Shown here: positions 26,484-36,401 of the stretch, in pieces
Layout of the letters: the number at the start of each line of letters is the position of its first letter
Numbering within the stretch: the first letter of the stretch is position 1
Translations under genes and position numbers: made by a program
Notes under the pieces: generated by a model
Databases searched by the model: none
What the model saw: only the letters and a program-made list of their open reading frames with translations
What the model was told of the DNA's origin: nothing
Assembly: GCA_902495325.1 (NCBI GenBank)
Contig: CABUWK010000013.1
Coordinates: 1-51,729 of the forward strand
From: an uncultured Acidiphilium sp.
GTDB lineage: Bacteria; Bacillota; Clostridia; Christensenellales; Borkfalkiaceae
Length of the DNA: 51,729 nucleotides
Direction of reading: 5' to 3'

Positions 26484-26493
26484 TCCTTTTCCC

Positions 26494-26862
26494 TCAGAAG
26501 AACAGCAGTTTTACGCCCGCCGCAAGCATCACGAGAGCGAAGATCCTCGTGACCCATTTCGCCGTTATTTTTCCGAGCAGCCACGCGCCGATCCCGCCGC
26601 CCGCAAGCACGCCGATCCCCACGGGGAGAAACATGTTCCAGTCGAGTTTCCCTCTCGAAAAATAAACGATCGCGCTCGCCGCGGTGACCGGCAGGATCAC
26701 GGCGAGCGCCGTCGCGTGGGCGACCTTTGTTTTCAGCTTTTTCAGAAACATCAGCAACGGAACGACGATCATCCCTCCCCCGCCGCCGAAAAAGCCGTTC
26801 ACCAGCCCCGTGATCCCGCCCGTAAGCAGGGTAAACAAAACGTTTTTCTTTTCCTCTTCCAT
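26494..26862 (-). CDS. half-size TauE/SafE (TSUP) membrane protein
   Basis: 122 residues from the ATG at 26862 (MEEEKKNV), preceded by GGAGG. Signature GGITGLVNGFFGGGGGMIVVP and KVAHATALAVILPVTAASA; about four membrane segments. First gene of a two-gene unit with the second half-size TSUP protein. Probably a heteromeric transporter. Confidence 0.85.
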   Translation of the reverse strand: MEEEKKNVLFTLLTGGITGLVNGFFGGGGGMIVVPLLMFLKKLKTKVAHATALAVILPVTAASAIVYFSRGKLDWNMFLPVGIGVLAGGGIGAWLLGKITAKWVTRIFALVMLAAGVKLLFF

Positions 26863-27058
26863 AACGCCTCCGGGAAAGCCGTTTTCCGGCACTCTCCCGT
26901 CCAAGTATTATCGACCGTTTTCCGGAAATTTAAAAGGGAATCGCGGAAAAAGTCTTTCTCCGCATCCGTAAAACCGCAAAAAGTCCGGAAATCAACGGAA
27001 ACGGGCAGGCAAAAAACTCCTTTTCACGATATTTTTATTAGATTCTGCTTTAAAAAAA

Positions 27059-27087
27059 TTGCAATTGACGGAAAAGTGGTGTATAAT
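27059..27087 (+). promoter_or_regulatory. sigma-A promoter of the Ser-rich lipoprotein gene
   Basis: TTGCAA, 17-bp spacer with TG just before the -10, TATAAT; 39 bases before the start codon. Confidence 0.7.
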
Positions 27088-27125
27088 GGAACGGTATCAA
27101 AACTATATCTATGTAAAGGTGGCTT

Positions 27126-30068
27126 ATGAACACAACGCAAAGTAAGTTAAACTTCAAAGCATTGCTTACGCTTTTGATGATTCTTATGCTGTCTCTCGCC
27201 CTTGCTTTCGCAACGTCCTGCAAAAGCGGAACCGATTCCTCGTCCGAATCGACTTCCGAATCGACTTCCGAAAGCGAATCGGAATCGGACAGCCAGACGA
27301 TCAACAACGGTAACTTCGAATTTTACACGACGAGTACTTCTTCTTATCCCGTTTCGTCCTCTTCGACGAAATGGACGAAAAGAACGGACTCTTCGACGGT
27401 TTCCGCTCCCTCTTCGTCCGTTTCGTCCGGCATTATCGACGTAGCCGACAAGGCTTACGAATCCCTTTCTTCCACCCATAAACCGAAGGATTCGGAAGAC
27501 AAGCCGATCAACCCCGGCACGCACGAAGGCGCGGAAGGAACGAAGATCCTCATGATCCACAACTCCGTGACGGACAAGCCCGGTCAGGGCACGGCGCAGT
27601 ACTACACCTCTTCCACCACGGTCACGCTCGACGCAACCGATTGTGCGAAACTCACCGTGTGGGTAAGAACGGATTCTCTCACCTCTCTGCAGGCGGGCGC
27701 GTACGGCGCATATATCAGAATCGCCAACACGATCAGCACGTCCGTAGAACCTTTTACGATCAAGAATATCGACACGAAGGGTCTCTGGGTGAAATACACC
27801 GTTTACCTCGCTCCGTCGGATACCGCCGTTACGAAATATTCGGTAACGCTCGGTCTCGGCATGGGCAATAAGTTCGACACGAAGGAACTTTGCGAAGGTT
27901 TCGCTTATTTCGACGACGTGGCTTACGAAACGATCTCCCCCTCGGAATTTGCCAAAGCCACCGCAAGCGAAGCTTCGGGCGACGTCAAGCTTTATACGGC
28001 GGACAACAAGAGCGTTCTCGACGAGGAAAGCGAAGCGTATAACAAATCCCTCTTCACCGTGAGCGAACAGAACGTCACGTTCTCCGCGGATACGGAAAGA
28101 GTGTTCAGACTCGATTTCTCGAAAAACCTTTCCGACGCGCACGACAAAATTTCCGGCGAAACGGGCACCTGGAACAAGGTCAACCCCAACAACACGGAAG
28201 CCGGGCATGTAGGCGAAGTTGCCGAATATGACGACGCCGGCTACACCGCAACCGAAAAAACGATCAAAAACGGCGGAGATATCACCGTTCCCGCAAATTC
28301 CGTATATATGAGTTTCGACGGTTCGAAAGGCGGTTCTTCCTACTCTTACCTTTCCAAAGAATTCTCTCTCGACGGAACGGCGGGCGAACATTACATGAAA
28401 CTCTCTTTCCTCGTGAAAGTAAAGGGTAACGCCTCCGCGACCAACGCAAGCGTCGCGATCGTCGACAACGGAGAAGACAGCTCGACCGGCAAGTTCGATT
28501 CGTTCACCACGAACGACCTGAAGAGCGAATATCACGACGATTACATCAGATACACCTTCTACATTGCGAATAATTACGACGAACTTATCACCTTCCGCGT
28601 GCGTTTCTCGTTCGGACCGACCGTCATGGCGACCGACAAGAAATATCTGCCCGTCGGCTATGCGATCTTCACCGATTTCAAGACCGTCGCGCTCACGAAG
28701 GACGAGTACTCCGCGGCGGACACTTCGTCCGATACCTACGCGGTGAAAGCAAGCGTTCTCGGCAGCCACTCCGGCGATAAGACGGAAGACGACGAAACGA
28801 CGGACGATATCTACAAAGAACTCGACGAAACGTATTCCTTCTCCGTTCCCTCCACGCAGTACCCCTACATTGCGCAGGGCACGCCCGTTGCGACCAAGTC
28901 CTTCACGGCAAAGACTGCCGAAGCGGATTCGACGATGGGTATCGTAAACAGCGCGTACGCCGATAAGTATGACGCGTACACCGGTGTGACCGCGGCTCTG
29001 AACGCTCTGGAAGGAAAACTTCTTCCCGACGAAAACAAGCACGTTCAACCTTATATGATCTATAACGCTTCCGCCGTTTCGAGCGGACTTCTCGGAAGCA
29101 AAACGGTCGTTCCCGCAAATTCCGTTTACACCTTCTCCGCGAAAGTTTACGTCTCCGGAAACGCAACGGCAAACGTTTACCTTGTTTCTACCGACGACTT
29201 AAAGGAAGAAAACGGCAACGCGATCTATGCGACCGCCGAATACGACAAATTGACCGGCAAGTCCTATAAAATGCTTGCGACGGTAACGGGCGACACCATG
29301 AACGCCGCTGCCGGCAGACTCGGATACGTCCCCGTGTCCTTCACAATCGCCACGAAAGACGAAGCGATGAGCTTCCGTATCGAAGTGTGGAACGGCACGA
29401 GAGACAACTCGGAAGGTTCGGAAGGACTTGTTCTGATCGACAGCATTACGAATGGAACGAGCGCCGCCGTCACCGATATCGACGGCTGGAAAGACGTTTA
29501 CGGTACGGACAACTGGACGACGGAAAGTTACCAGCAGAAAGAGATCTTCTCTTATTACGACGAAAAGGACGACGATAACCTCGTGAAGGACGACGACGGC
29601 AACCCCGTTTCGACCGTAGGCGAAGTTTACGAAGTCGTTGCGATCTCCCCGAACGGAAACATTCAGCTTTACCGTTACGACGTGATCGACGTTTATAACA
29701 TCGTGGAAAGAGATGCCGACGATTCGACCTCGACTTCCGAAAGTACTTCGACCTCGACTTCCGAAGACAACACGACGATCGGAAACATCGCATGGCTGCA
29801 GATCGTTTCCGTCATCATCGCGGCTGTTATCCTCGTTGCACTGATCGCGGTTCTCGTGCGTTTGCTCTGGAAGAAGAACGCGAAGAAGAGAGCAAAGACG
29901 GAAAGCTACTACGGCGGCTATAACAAGAACGCGAGATATACCCCGAAGAAGTCTTCCGACGGCATCGAGGCGCCCGAAAACACCACCAAGGATTTCGATT
30001 ACGACAACCTCGAAAACAACCTGGAAAACGGCGATAACAACGATACGAACAACGAAACGAAAGAGTGA
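27126..30068 (+). CDS. large Ser-rich surface lipoprotein with C-terminal membrane anchor
   Basis: 980 residues. Lipoprotein signal peptide (LLTLLMILMLSLALAFATSC; Cys about 32), then a low-complexity Ser/Glu/Thr linker (about 34-58). The body holds two or three beta-rich modules, each with patterns typical of CBM4/9-like jelly rolls (INNGNFEFY near 60; SVYMSFDGSKGGSSYSYLS near 400; NSVYTFSAKVYVSGNATANVYL near 665). A second Ser/Thr linker (DSTSTSESTSTSTSED) precedes a C-terminal membrane helix (about 893-917) and a Lys-rich cytoplasmic tail. Carbohydrate binding is inference. It is monocistronic between a promoter and a strong terminator. Confidence 0.78.
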   Translation: MNTTQSKLNFKALLTLLMILMLSLALAFATSCKSGTDSSSESTSESTSESESESDSQTINNGNFEFYTTSTSSYPVSSSSTKWTKRTDSSTVSAPSSSVSSGIIDVADKAYESLSSTHKPKDSEDKPINPGTHEGAEGTKILMIHNSVTDKPGQGTAQYYTSSTTVTLDATDCAKLTVWVRTDSLTSLQAGAYGAYIRIANTISTSVEPFTIKNIDTKGLWVKYTVYLAPSDTAVTKYSVTLGLGMGNKFDTKELCEGFAYFDDVAYETISPSEFAKATASEASGDVKLYTADNKSVLDEESEAYNKSLFTVSEQNVTFSADTERVFRLDFSKNLSDAHDKISGETGTWNKVNPNNTEAGHVGEVAEYDDAGYTATEKTIKNGGDITVPANSVYMSFDGSKGGSSYSYLSKEFSLDGTAGEHYMKLSFLVKVKGNASATNASVAIVDNGEDSSTGKFDSFTTNDLKSEYHDDYIRYTFYIANNYDELITFRVRFSFGPTVMATDKKYLPVGYAIFTDFKTVALTKDEYSAADTSSDTYAVKASVLGSHSGDKTEDDETTDDIYKELDETYSFSVPSTQYPYIAQGTPVATKSFTAKTAEADSTMGIVNSAYADKYDAYTGVTAALNALEGKLLPDENKHVQPYMIYNASAVSSGLLGSKTVVPANSVYTFSAKVYVSGNATANVYLVSTDDLKEENGNAIYATAEYDKLTGKSYKMLATVTGDTMNAAAGRLGYVPVSFTIATKDEAMSFRIEVWNGTRDNSEGSEGLVLIDSITNGTSAAVTDIDGWKDVYGTDNWTTESYQQKEIFSYYDEKDDDNLVKDDDGNPVSTVGEVYEVVAISPNGNIQLYRYDVIDVYNIVERDADDSTSTSESTSTSTSEDNTTIGNIAWLQIVSVIIAAVILVALIAVLVRLLWKKNAKKRAKTESYYGGYNKNARYTPKKSSDGIEAPENTTKDFDYDNLENNLENGDNNDTNNETKE

Positions 30069-30116
30069 TCGTAACTCATCGGTTTGCTGCGGCAGACCCG
30101 TTTCGATCGCAAACAC

Positions 30117-30145
30117 AAAACCCCTGCACTTGCGGGGGTTTTTAT
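30117..30145 (+). terminator. rho-independent terminator
   Basis: AAAACCCCTGC ACTT GCGGGGGTTTTT, about 50 bases after the lipoprotein stop. Confidence 0.85.
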
Positions 30146-30204
30146 TTTGCGCGTCTGTTTTCTGTCTCTAAAAGGGAATAATACCCCCGTAATCCGATCA
30201 TTAA

Positions 30205-30270
30205 AAAGCCATTCTCGTCATCCTGAGCCTTACTCCGTAGCCCGGCTCACGAAGGATCTGAGAATGGCTG
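30205..30270. repeat. interspersed repeat copy, forward core
   Basis: Arms AAGCCATTCTC / GAGAATGGCT around GTCATCCTGAGCC ... GAAGGATCT. Same arms as the copy at 1854 but with the core inverted. Confidence 0.75.
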
Positions 30271-30324
30271 AAGCTTTTTATTTATCACGCAATCGGTTAA
30301 AATATTTTTTTATCCTGTTAATTT

Positions 30325-30410
30325 CTGTCATCCTGAGCCTGTCGAAGGATCTGAGTGCGGGTGCCGCACGGAGATGTTTCGGCTGCACTTCGTTCCGCTC
30401 AACATGACAG
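30325..30410. repeat. interspersed repeat copy, forward core
   Basis: Starts CTGTCATCCTGAGCCTGTCG, continues AAGGATCTGAG and ends CAACATGACAG; the outer ends are complementary. Confidence 0.7.
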
Positions 30411-30430
30411 GAATACTTTCCTTTTTTTCA

Positions 30431-30488
30431 CCTTTCTCAGATTCTTCCGGGGTCCGTCAGGCGTGTCGGGTCAGAATGACGAGAAAGG
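30431..30488. repeat. interspersed repeat copy, reverse core
   Basis: Arms CCTTTCTC / GAGAAAGG around AGATTCTTCCGGGGTCCG ... GGTCAGAATGAC. Confidence 0.75.
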
Positions 30489-30543
30489 CGGTCAATGCCC
30501 AGTTCTCCTCATCCCGAACCTTTTTCGAGAGGGGGCTGCAATA

Positions 30544-30610
30544 CCCTATCATTTTGTCATCCTGCCCCAACAATAATACCCTGCTATGGAAGGATCTCAA
30601 AATGATAGGG
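30544..30610. repeat. interspersed repeat copy, forward core
   Basis: Arms CCCTATCATTTTG / CAAAATGATAGGG around GTCATCCTGCCC ... GGAAGGATCT. Confidence 0.75.
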
Positions 30611-30658
30611 TTATAAGATTGAGAATCCCGGGATGAAAGAAATAAAAAACGCCTTTTG

Positions 30659-30719
30659 TTGGTTTTTGAGATTCTTCATGAGCAAAGGCAAGAGGCAGGA
30701 TCAGAATGACAAAAACCAA
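30659..30719. repeat. interspersed repeat copy, reverse core
   Basis: Arms TTGGTTTTTG / CAAAAACCAA around AGATTCTTCATGAGC ... GGATCAGAATGA. The stretch 30146-30808 holds only these repeats; no gene was seen. Confidence 0.75.
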
Positions 30720-30808
30720 GGCAAAACGAGAGTGGTGCCCGGGCGTCAAAAAAAGTCAAACCCCTAAGTCTCCGGATGACAAAACAGCCGGACCCATAAG
30801 CTAAACAG

Positions 30809-30853
30809 CAAAAAACAGCCCTGGGATGGGTATTTACCCGTCCCGGGGCTGTT
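30809..30853 (-). terminator. terminator of the surface-protein/MacB operon
   Basis: On the minus strand a long stem (AACAGCCCCGGGACGGG with CCCATCCCAGGGCTGTT) is followed by TTTTTT, 72 bases past the stop of the NEAT-like gene. Confidence 0.85.
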
Positions 30854-30924
30854 AATCATGCCCGCCATGATTCTGTGATGCACCCAAAAAGTTTTTCTTT
30901 ATCCGACTTTCGGATTCCCTTTCA

Positions 30925-32229
30925 TCAGGCGGCTTTTGCTTTCTTTGCTTTTTTCTTCTTTTTTACGATCAGCACGATCGCAACGACGATCCCGGCAACA
31001 ATGACGACCCCGCCGACGGCGATCGCGATATATCCACCGATCGGCATATGGAATGCCACGCCCGGAATGCACAGAATGATCGTTCCGCCCTTGCTTGTTT
31101 CCACATTGACGTAACTGCCGCCGTTGGAAACGGAAAGTTCGGTCAGGTTTCCTTCGTCGTCCAGAAGATAGGCGGCAACCTTATTTCTGTTATAGGTGAA
31201 ATCGGCACGGATACCGATGGTAACGTTTCCGGAAGGCACAGCCGCGCTTCCGTCCGCCGAAACGAGTTCCACGCCGAACACCTGGAATCTGTCCGCGATC
31301 TTCTTCATCTTGTCCGTGGCAAGCCGGTAAACGGTGCTGTCGGATTCGATTTTCGAAGCGAGAAGGCTCGTTCCTTCGGGAAGAACGCCGTTGTCGTCAT
31401 ACAGTTTCGCAAGCGAGCTTTCGCCCACGGAAACGGTGATCTTCACGTCCTTTTCGGCATAAGTCGGGTTGCCGAGCGAAGTCGTATACGAAGGCGATTC
31501 CGCGCGGTATACGACGTGATATTCGCCGGCGTTATCAAGCACGAGTTTATTTCCGTCCAGAGCGACTTCGGTTTTCTCTCCGCCGCGGACGTAATAGGCG
31601 TTTACGGTTACGTCTAAAGTTTCATCTCCGAGATTTGCGGTCGCTTCGCGGATGACAAAGGTCTGCCCTTTCATCGCTTCGTATTCGCTGCCCGAACTCG
31701 TGGAAATCACGGGAACAAATTCCGCAGGGCGTTCGGTCGAAAAGTCTTCTGCTTCCCCGACCTTCGTCGCGGAGGAAAGATCCAACGATACGGTGAAATC
31801 GAACGTTTCGCCGCGCACGGACACGTAAACGGAGAAAGGCAACGCCTTTTGCAGGTTTTCCGCGGACAAGGTGTAAGAATAAGTTTTTCTGCTTCCGTCG
31901 TCCTCGGTGACGCGATAGCCGACCTGCTTGCCGCTTTCGAGGTTCAAAGACAGGTTTTCCATCGAAGAGGAAAGCTGCGTGAACGAGAAATAATATCTGT
32001 CGCCGAGCTTTTCGACCACGGCGGTTTTATCGAAATACCGCGCAAGCATCTGCCCGCCGATCCCGGACTGCCCGCCGAAGTCGTAACTCAGCTCATATCT
32101 GCCGTCCTCTCCGCCGATCGGAGAAGCGGCGGAAACCGCCGTTTTTCCGAAAGCGAAAGGCATTGCAAGGGCAAAAACCGACAAAGCGAATAAAAACGTT
32201 ATAAAAAGTTTTTTACAGCGAACCATCAT
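30925..32229 (-). CDS. cell-surface protein with NEAT-like domain and C-terminal membrane anchor
   Basis: 434 residues, overlapping the upstream lipoprotein gene by 4 bases. Signal peptide (about 1-35). Residues about 45-155 read like a NEAT domain: VVEKLGDRYYFSFTQLSSSMENL, GYRVTEDDGSRKTYSYTL and LPFSVYVSVRGETFDFTVSL follow the order of the IsdA-type beta sandwich, from memory of the family. The axial haem Tyr of the YxxxY motif appears replaced (TFDFTV), so haem binding in the classical way is doubtful. Residues about 175-270 are an Ig-like module. Another beta domain (about 280-395) precedes a membrane helix (about 400-424) and a Lys-rich tail. Last gene of the operon. Confidence 0.62.
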   Translation of the reverse strand: MMVRCKKLFITFLFALSVFALAMPFAFGKTAVSAASPIGGEDGRYELSYDFGGQSGIGGQMLARYFDKTAVVEKLGDRYYFSFTQLSSSMENLSLNLESGKQVGYRVTEDDGSRKTYSYTLSAENLQKALPFSVYVSVRGETFDFTVSLDLSSATKVGEAEDFSTERPAEFVPVISTSSGSEYEAMKGQTFVIREATANLGDETLDVTVNAYYVRGGEKTEVALDGNKLVLDNAGEYHVVYRAESPSYTTSLGNPTYAEKDVKITVSVGESSLAKLYDDNGVLPEGTSLLASKIESDSTVYRLATDKMKKIADRFQVFGVELVSADGSAAVPSGNVTIGIRADFTYNRNKVAAYLLDDEGNLTELSVSNGGSYVNVETSKGGTIILCIPGVAFHMPIGGYIAIAVGGVVIVAGIVVAIVLIVKKKKKAKKAKAA

Positions 32230-35200
32230 GCGTTCTCCTTTGCGCCGAACACGGCGTACAGCACCACGGAGCCGTTATACTTACCCGTCTGTTCGTTTTT
32301 GCCCGAATAGCTTTGCAGAAGCTTCGTGTTTTCAAGGTCGATCCTCGTAAGCGTTCCGTCTACCATGACCGCCCAGTATTTCAGCTCTTTCGAAGGATCG
32401 GAACACTTCACGGTTTTCAGCATGTTCAGCTTGGCTTCGGTCACCTTTTCCGAAACGGTATATCCTTCGAGGCAATTTCTGTCCGCGCCGGGCTGAGAGA
32501 CGAACGAAAGCTTGTTGCCCTCTTCGTCGATCGCCTGATAAGACACGTTCAGTTTGCGTTTCAGGATCAGTTTCAGGGTAAATCCTTCGGTCACGCGGAA
32601 ACCGTTTTTGAAGGCTCCGTCCGTCGTTCCGACAACGAGTACGTCGCTGTAAGCAAAGGTTACACCCGTAGAAACGTCAAACACCGCTTTGCTCGCATGC
32701 CATTCCACCGCTTCGTAATCTTTATATTTGTTGAATTCGTACCACTGGCGGAAATCGAACAGGCTGACGGTGTAAACGCCCTTTCCCGTCGTCGGGCGGT
32801 AATAGGTCATTTCGCCGAGGGGAACTTCCGTTTCGTCGACTACGATCGTGGCGGAGACCCGGATGCCTTCATCCCACAAAGCGTAAACCACGGGGTTCAC
32901 GGTGCCGAGCGTGATGCCGAGCTTTCCGATCGAGCTGCCCGCGTCGAACAGTTTATCGTCTCCCTTCCACGAAGAGCTCCAGCCCCACAGATGGTCTTCG
33001 CTTTTCAAAAAGCTTACGTATGCGGGGGAAAGATTGGTTTTCGCCATGCTCGCCGTAACGGTGTAATACTGATAGCCGTCTTTTTCGACGTAATCGATCT
33101 TCGAGGGATCGTAGGGGTGTTTTGTATCGGTAACGTAAGTTACGGTAATATCGCAGTTACGGTCGTATACGACCACTTTCTGCGCATAGGTCGCCTCGAT
33201 CTGATAAGTCGGGTTCGCGGCGCCTTCCGGGGGATTGTAATAGATATCGAATATGGCGTTTCCGTCGAAATCGAGCCCGAACCAGAAATCCCACACGAGG
33301 AGATAAGTGCCCTCTTTCAGGAAGGTGAATTCCGCGCCGTACGTGCCGGAGCCGTCGGAAAGATCGCTGTCCTCCGTACGGATAAAGTTCGCGCCGGACT
33401 GTTTATACACATGGAAATAGGGGCGCGAGAGGGGCAGATAATCGCCGGAAGCGATCTTCGGCTTTTCGATGCTGATCTTCTCGCCCGTGAACAAGGCGGA
33501 TTCGCCGTCCACGAAGGTATAATCGGAAAGCGCCCTGCCGTCGATCGTGAAATAGCACAATGCGGGAAGCATCACGGTATCGCCGTAATCGTCGGCATAA
33601 GTCAGGCGGACGAGAGCGTATTTTTCACCGCTGACCTTCGCCCAGGCGTCCGCAAGCGTGTTCGCCGTTACCGTGGATCCTTTCAGATACACGTTGCAGG
33701 AAACGAGCGGCATTTCATACGTATTCGTCACGTCGCTGTCCGTCACGCGGAGGCGGTAAACGAGCGGAAGAGCCATAAACTCCTTTTCGTTTTCCACCGA
33801 TACGGACTGCAATTCGGTATAGCTGAGTTTCGTGCGGATCTCGGTGCCGTCTTCCTGTTTTTCGTATTTCAGGTCTCCGCTGCCGAGCGTATCGCCGTTT
33901 TCGTTCAAAAACGCGTAATCGCCCACCGCTTCGCCGCGATATTCCAGCATGATCGAACGGAACTCGCCGAAACGGTCTGACAGGCGGAATTCCACGCGCA
34001 TTTTCGATTTCGTCATATGCACTACGTCGATCGCATTGTAACCGTCGGAGAACTGATCGAAAATATGGGTGTAAATGCCGTCCGAATACTCGTAAACCGC
34101 AACGCGCAGGAAGCTCGTTCTCGCCGTGGCGTCTTCGTTCTTTTTCAGATCTCTCGAGGTATATCTCTTGCCGAGCCACGTCCACGTGACTTCCGGCACG
34201 GGAACGTACGCCCCGATTTTATAACGCTCCGTCGTTACGTAAACGCCTTCGGTCTCGTTATACGTCCATTCGTCCGAAAGAAGGGCATACTCCAGTTCCG
34301 ATTCGGGAAGAAGGGTCACGAGACAAGTCCTCGTTTTCTCCTGCGTTTTTTCGGTAAAGAGAACGGCTACCCCGCTGCCGGTCATCGTGAACGAACGGGA
34401 AAGGTTCACGGGCTTGGTGAAATCGGCGTCGCCGCTACCGTCCAGCGCATATGCCTGCCACGAAAGATCTGCCGCCGTGAAAGAAGGATATACCTTTTCG
34501 GCATACAGAGAGAGCAGATCCACCGTTTCCCCTTCTTTTACCGTTTTGCCGATATCCGTTTTTTCGATCGTGAAATTGGTTGCGGAAGTATCGATCAGCG
34601 TTAAAAAGTTGGTCACCGCGGAATAGAGATCGCCGTCCGTTTTCGGGTCGTAACCGTAAACGTCGTAAGTTAAATCGAAATACGAAAACGCATAGCGCAT
34701 TTCGGAAAGGTTGCCCGCCGCCGTCTGCGCGGTCGGGGCGATGGTCATTTTGCAGTCCAGGTTTTTATCGCCCGTGTTGCCGCCGTCCGTCGAAGCGAAA
34801 AACATGTTGATCATGCGGACGGAAAGCTCGTAATTCTGCAAAAGTTCGTAAGGCGCGTTGCTCCCGGGGAAATCATCCGCAACGGAGCTTGCATAAATAG
34901 CCGCCTGTTTGCGGTAAGTGAAACTGTCGCCCGAAACGGGGGTGTAATTCCAGTCGGAAATACGCACCATGCTGTCGTACGAAATAGTCAGTCTGCGGTA
35001 GGTGAACGGGAAATTGAACATCTGTTCCATCGCGCCCGTAGAACCGCCGTACAGAATAATATCGTTGGTAAGTTCGTCGCCTAAATCGAACGTGTAATAA
35101 TACGCGCCCGTATCGGCATGAAATTCGTAAGTAAGCGTTCCCCAGCTTTTCGCTTTCAGAAGCCCGGGGCGGTAATAGCTGTTGTATTTCGGATCGTTGC

Positions 35201-36320
35201 TTGCGATGCTTAAAACGTTTTTCTGATCGGTCAGAAAATATGCGAAATCGCGGCAGTAACCGGTGGTACGGTTAAAGAAATCGTCTCCGGAAAGATTACC
35301 GAAAATATCCGAATTGTACGCGCTTAAAGGCTTCACGAGGGTGTAATGCCCGTTTTCCGCCACAAGATAAGCATACACCGGGTGGAAATAATCGAGCATG
35401 CCGGGCGTTTTGTCCAGCCCCGTGTAATGGGTGGGCACGAGGTAAACGCCGTTATCCAGCTTGCCTTCGGTATCGATAAACGATTTCGAAAATCCGATAA
35501 ACCGGGTAATGGTGAAACTCACTTTGTACGAAACGGAGCACTGCTCTCTCGTTTCGTTTCCGGTCAGTTTCGCTCCCCAGTTGTAATAAGCAACGTTCAG
35601 GGTGACCGTATCGGCAAGATCCAGCCCGGAAATGTCGTAATAAATGGTCTGGATCAGGCTTGTGCGGTCGAGAATGCTGAGGCTTTCGCTGATCCTGTTA
35701 TCGGAATCGGTCACGGTGTAAGTCTGCACTTCGAACTCGCCGCCGCCGTTTTCGGCAAAGATCGGTCCGCGTTCGCGGCAGTTATACTGGATGCGCAAAA
35801 ACGCGCCCTGATCGTTCTTTTCGATATACGTTTCGTCCGATATGATATCCTCGGCAAAGTTATACCAGCCGTATTTATCGGCAAGGATGCCCTTTACCAC
35901 GCTGTCTTCCACGATATGCGCGTCGAAATCGATCTCGTAAGTACCGTTGTTCACGATCGCTTCCTTTTCCCACTTGGGGTATAAGGTAACGTTTTTCATC
36001 TGCCAGTACAGATCGCCGTTTTCCACGTCGCACACTTTGGTCAAAGCCGAATCGAAATACCAACCCGCAAACACATATCCCACCTTTTCGGGCGTGGGAA
36101 GAACGGGCATGTTTTCCGCCGAATAATACATATCCGACAGCGGCGAAGAGAGATCCGCCGCGTCGAACGTGATTTTATATTGCGTGTTACCGTATCTGTC
36201 GATAATGGCGTCCTTCGGATCGGAAGGCGTGCCGGACCGATTCGCACAGCCCGCCGCGCCGAATATACACACCGTCACCATAAGCCCCGTCATCCATCGC
36301 ACGATCGTTTTCTTTCTCAA
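32226..36320 (-). CDS. giant lipoprotein with InlB-type repeat
   Basis: 1364 residues from a TTG at 36320, chosen because GGAGG lies 8 bases upstream; a GTG at 36329 overlaps that site. Lipoprotein signal peptide (VRWMTGLMVTVCIFGAAGC; Cys about 25). An InlB/Flg_new repeat near 45-95 has YKITFDAADL ... VGYVFAGWYFDSAL ... NVTLYPKW. The remaining ~1250 residues are extracellular beta-rich sequence with many Tyr, Asp and Thr and no domain I can name; a second Flg_new-like stretch (SSIGKLGITLGTVNPVVYALW) lies near 1170-1190. No C-terminal anchor. It sits between two surface-protein genes in the operaton fed by the promoter at 44086. Confidence 0.72.
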   Translation of the reverse strand: MRKKTIVRWMTGLMVTVCIFGAAGCANRSGTPSDPKDAIIDRYGNTQYKITFDAADLSSPLSDMYYSAENMPVLPTPEKVGYVFAGWYFDSALTKVCDVENGDLYWQMKNVTLYPKWEKEAIVNNGTYEIDFDAHIVEDSVVKGILADKYGWYNFAEDIISDETYIEKNDQGAFLRIQYNCRERGPIFAENGGGEFEVQTYTVTDSDNRISESLSILDRTSLIQTIYYDISGLDLADTVTLNVAYYNWGAKLTGNETREQCSVSYKVSFTITRFIGFSKSFIDTEGKLDNGVYLVPTHYTGLDKTPGMLDYFHPVYAYLVAENGHYTLVKPLSAYNSDIFGNLSGDDFFNRTTGYCRDFAYFLTDQKNVLSIASNDPKYNSYYRPGLLKAKSWGTLTYEFHADTGAYYYTFDLGDELTNDIILYGGSTGAMEQMFNFPFTYRRLTISYDSMVRISDWNYTPVSGDSFTYRKQAAIYASSVADDFPGSNAPYELLQNYELSVRMINMFFASTDGGNTGDKNLDCKMTIAPTAQTAAGNLSEMRYAFSYFDLTYDVYGYDPKTDGDLYSAVTNFLTLIDTSATNFTIEKTDIGKTVKEGETVDLLSLYAEKVYPSFTAADLSWQAYALDGSGDADFTKPVNLSRSFTMTGSGVAVLFTEKTQEKTRTCLVTLLPESELEYALLSDEWTYNETEGVYVTTERYKIGAYVPVPEVTWTWLGKRYTSRDLKKNEDATARTSFLRVAVYEYSDGIYTHIFDQFSDGYNAIDVVHMTKSKMRVEFRLSDRFGEFRSIMLEYRGEAVGDYAFLNENGDTLGSGDLKYEKQEDGTEIRTKLSYTELQSVSVENEKEFMALPLVYRLRVTDSDVTNTYEMPLVSCNVYLKGSTVTANTLADAWAKVSGEKYALVRLTYADDYGDTVMLPALCYFTIDGRALSDYTFVDGESALFTGEKISIEKPKIASGDYLPLSRPYFHVYKQSGANFIRTEDSDLSDGSGTYGAEFTFLKEGTYLLVWDFWFGLDFDGNAIFDIYYNPPEGAANPTYQIEATYAQKVVVYDRNCDITVTYVTDTKHPYDPSKIDYVEKDGYQYYTVTASMAKTNLSPAYVSFLKSEDHLWGWSSSWKGDDKLFDAGSSIGKLGITLGTVNPVVYALWDEGIRVSATIVVDETEVPLGEMTYYRPTTGKGVYTVSLFDFRQWYEFNKYKDYEAVEWHASKAVFDVSTGVTFAYSDVLVVGTTDGAFKNGFRVTEGFTLKLILKRKLNVSYQAIDEEGNKLSFVSQPGADRNCLEGYTVSEKVTEAKLNMLKTVKCSDPSKELKYWAVMVDGTLTRIDLENTKLLQSYSGKNEQTGKYNGSVVLYAVFGAKENA

Positions 36321-36401
36321 GGGTAACACCTCCGAAGTTACAAATTTTTTTTACCGAAAGCGGACGCCGAAAGCGCCCGCTTTACGGAATTGTTTTTTTG
36401 A

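Noticed and set aside
30069..30808. Small genes between the Ser-rich lipoprotein and the NEAT-like gene
   Set aside because: All open frames there are built from the repeat copies and lack ribosome sites.
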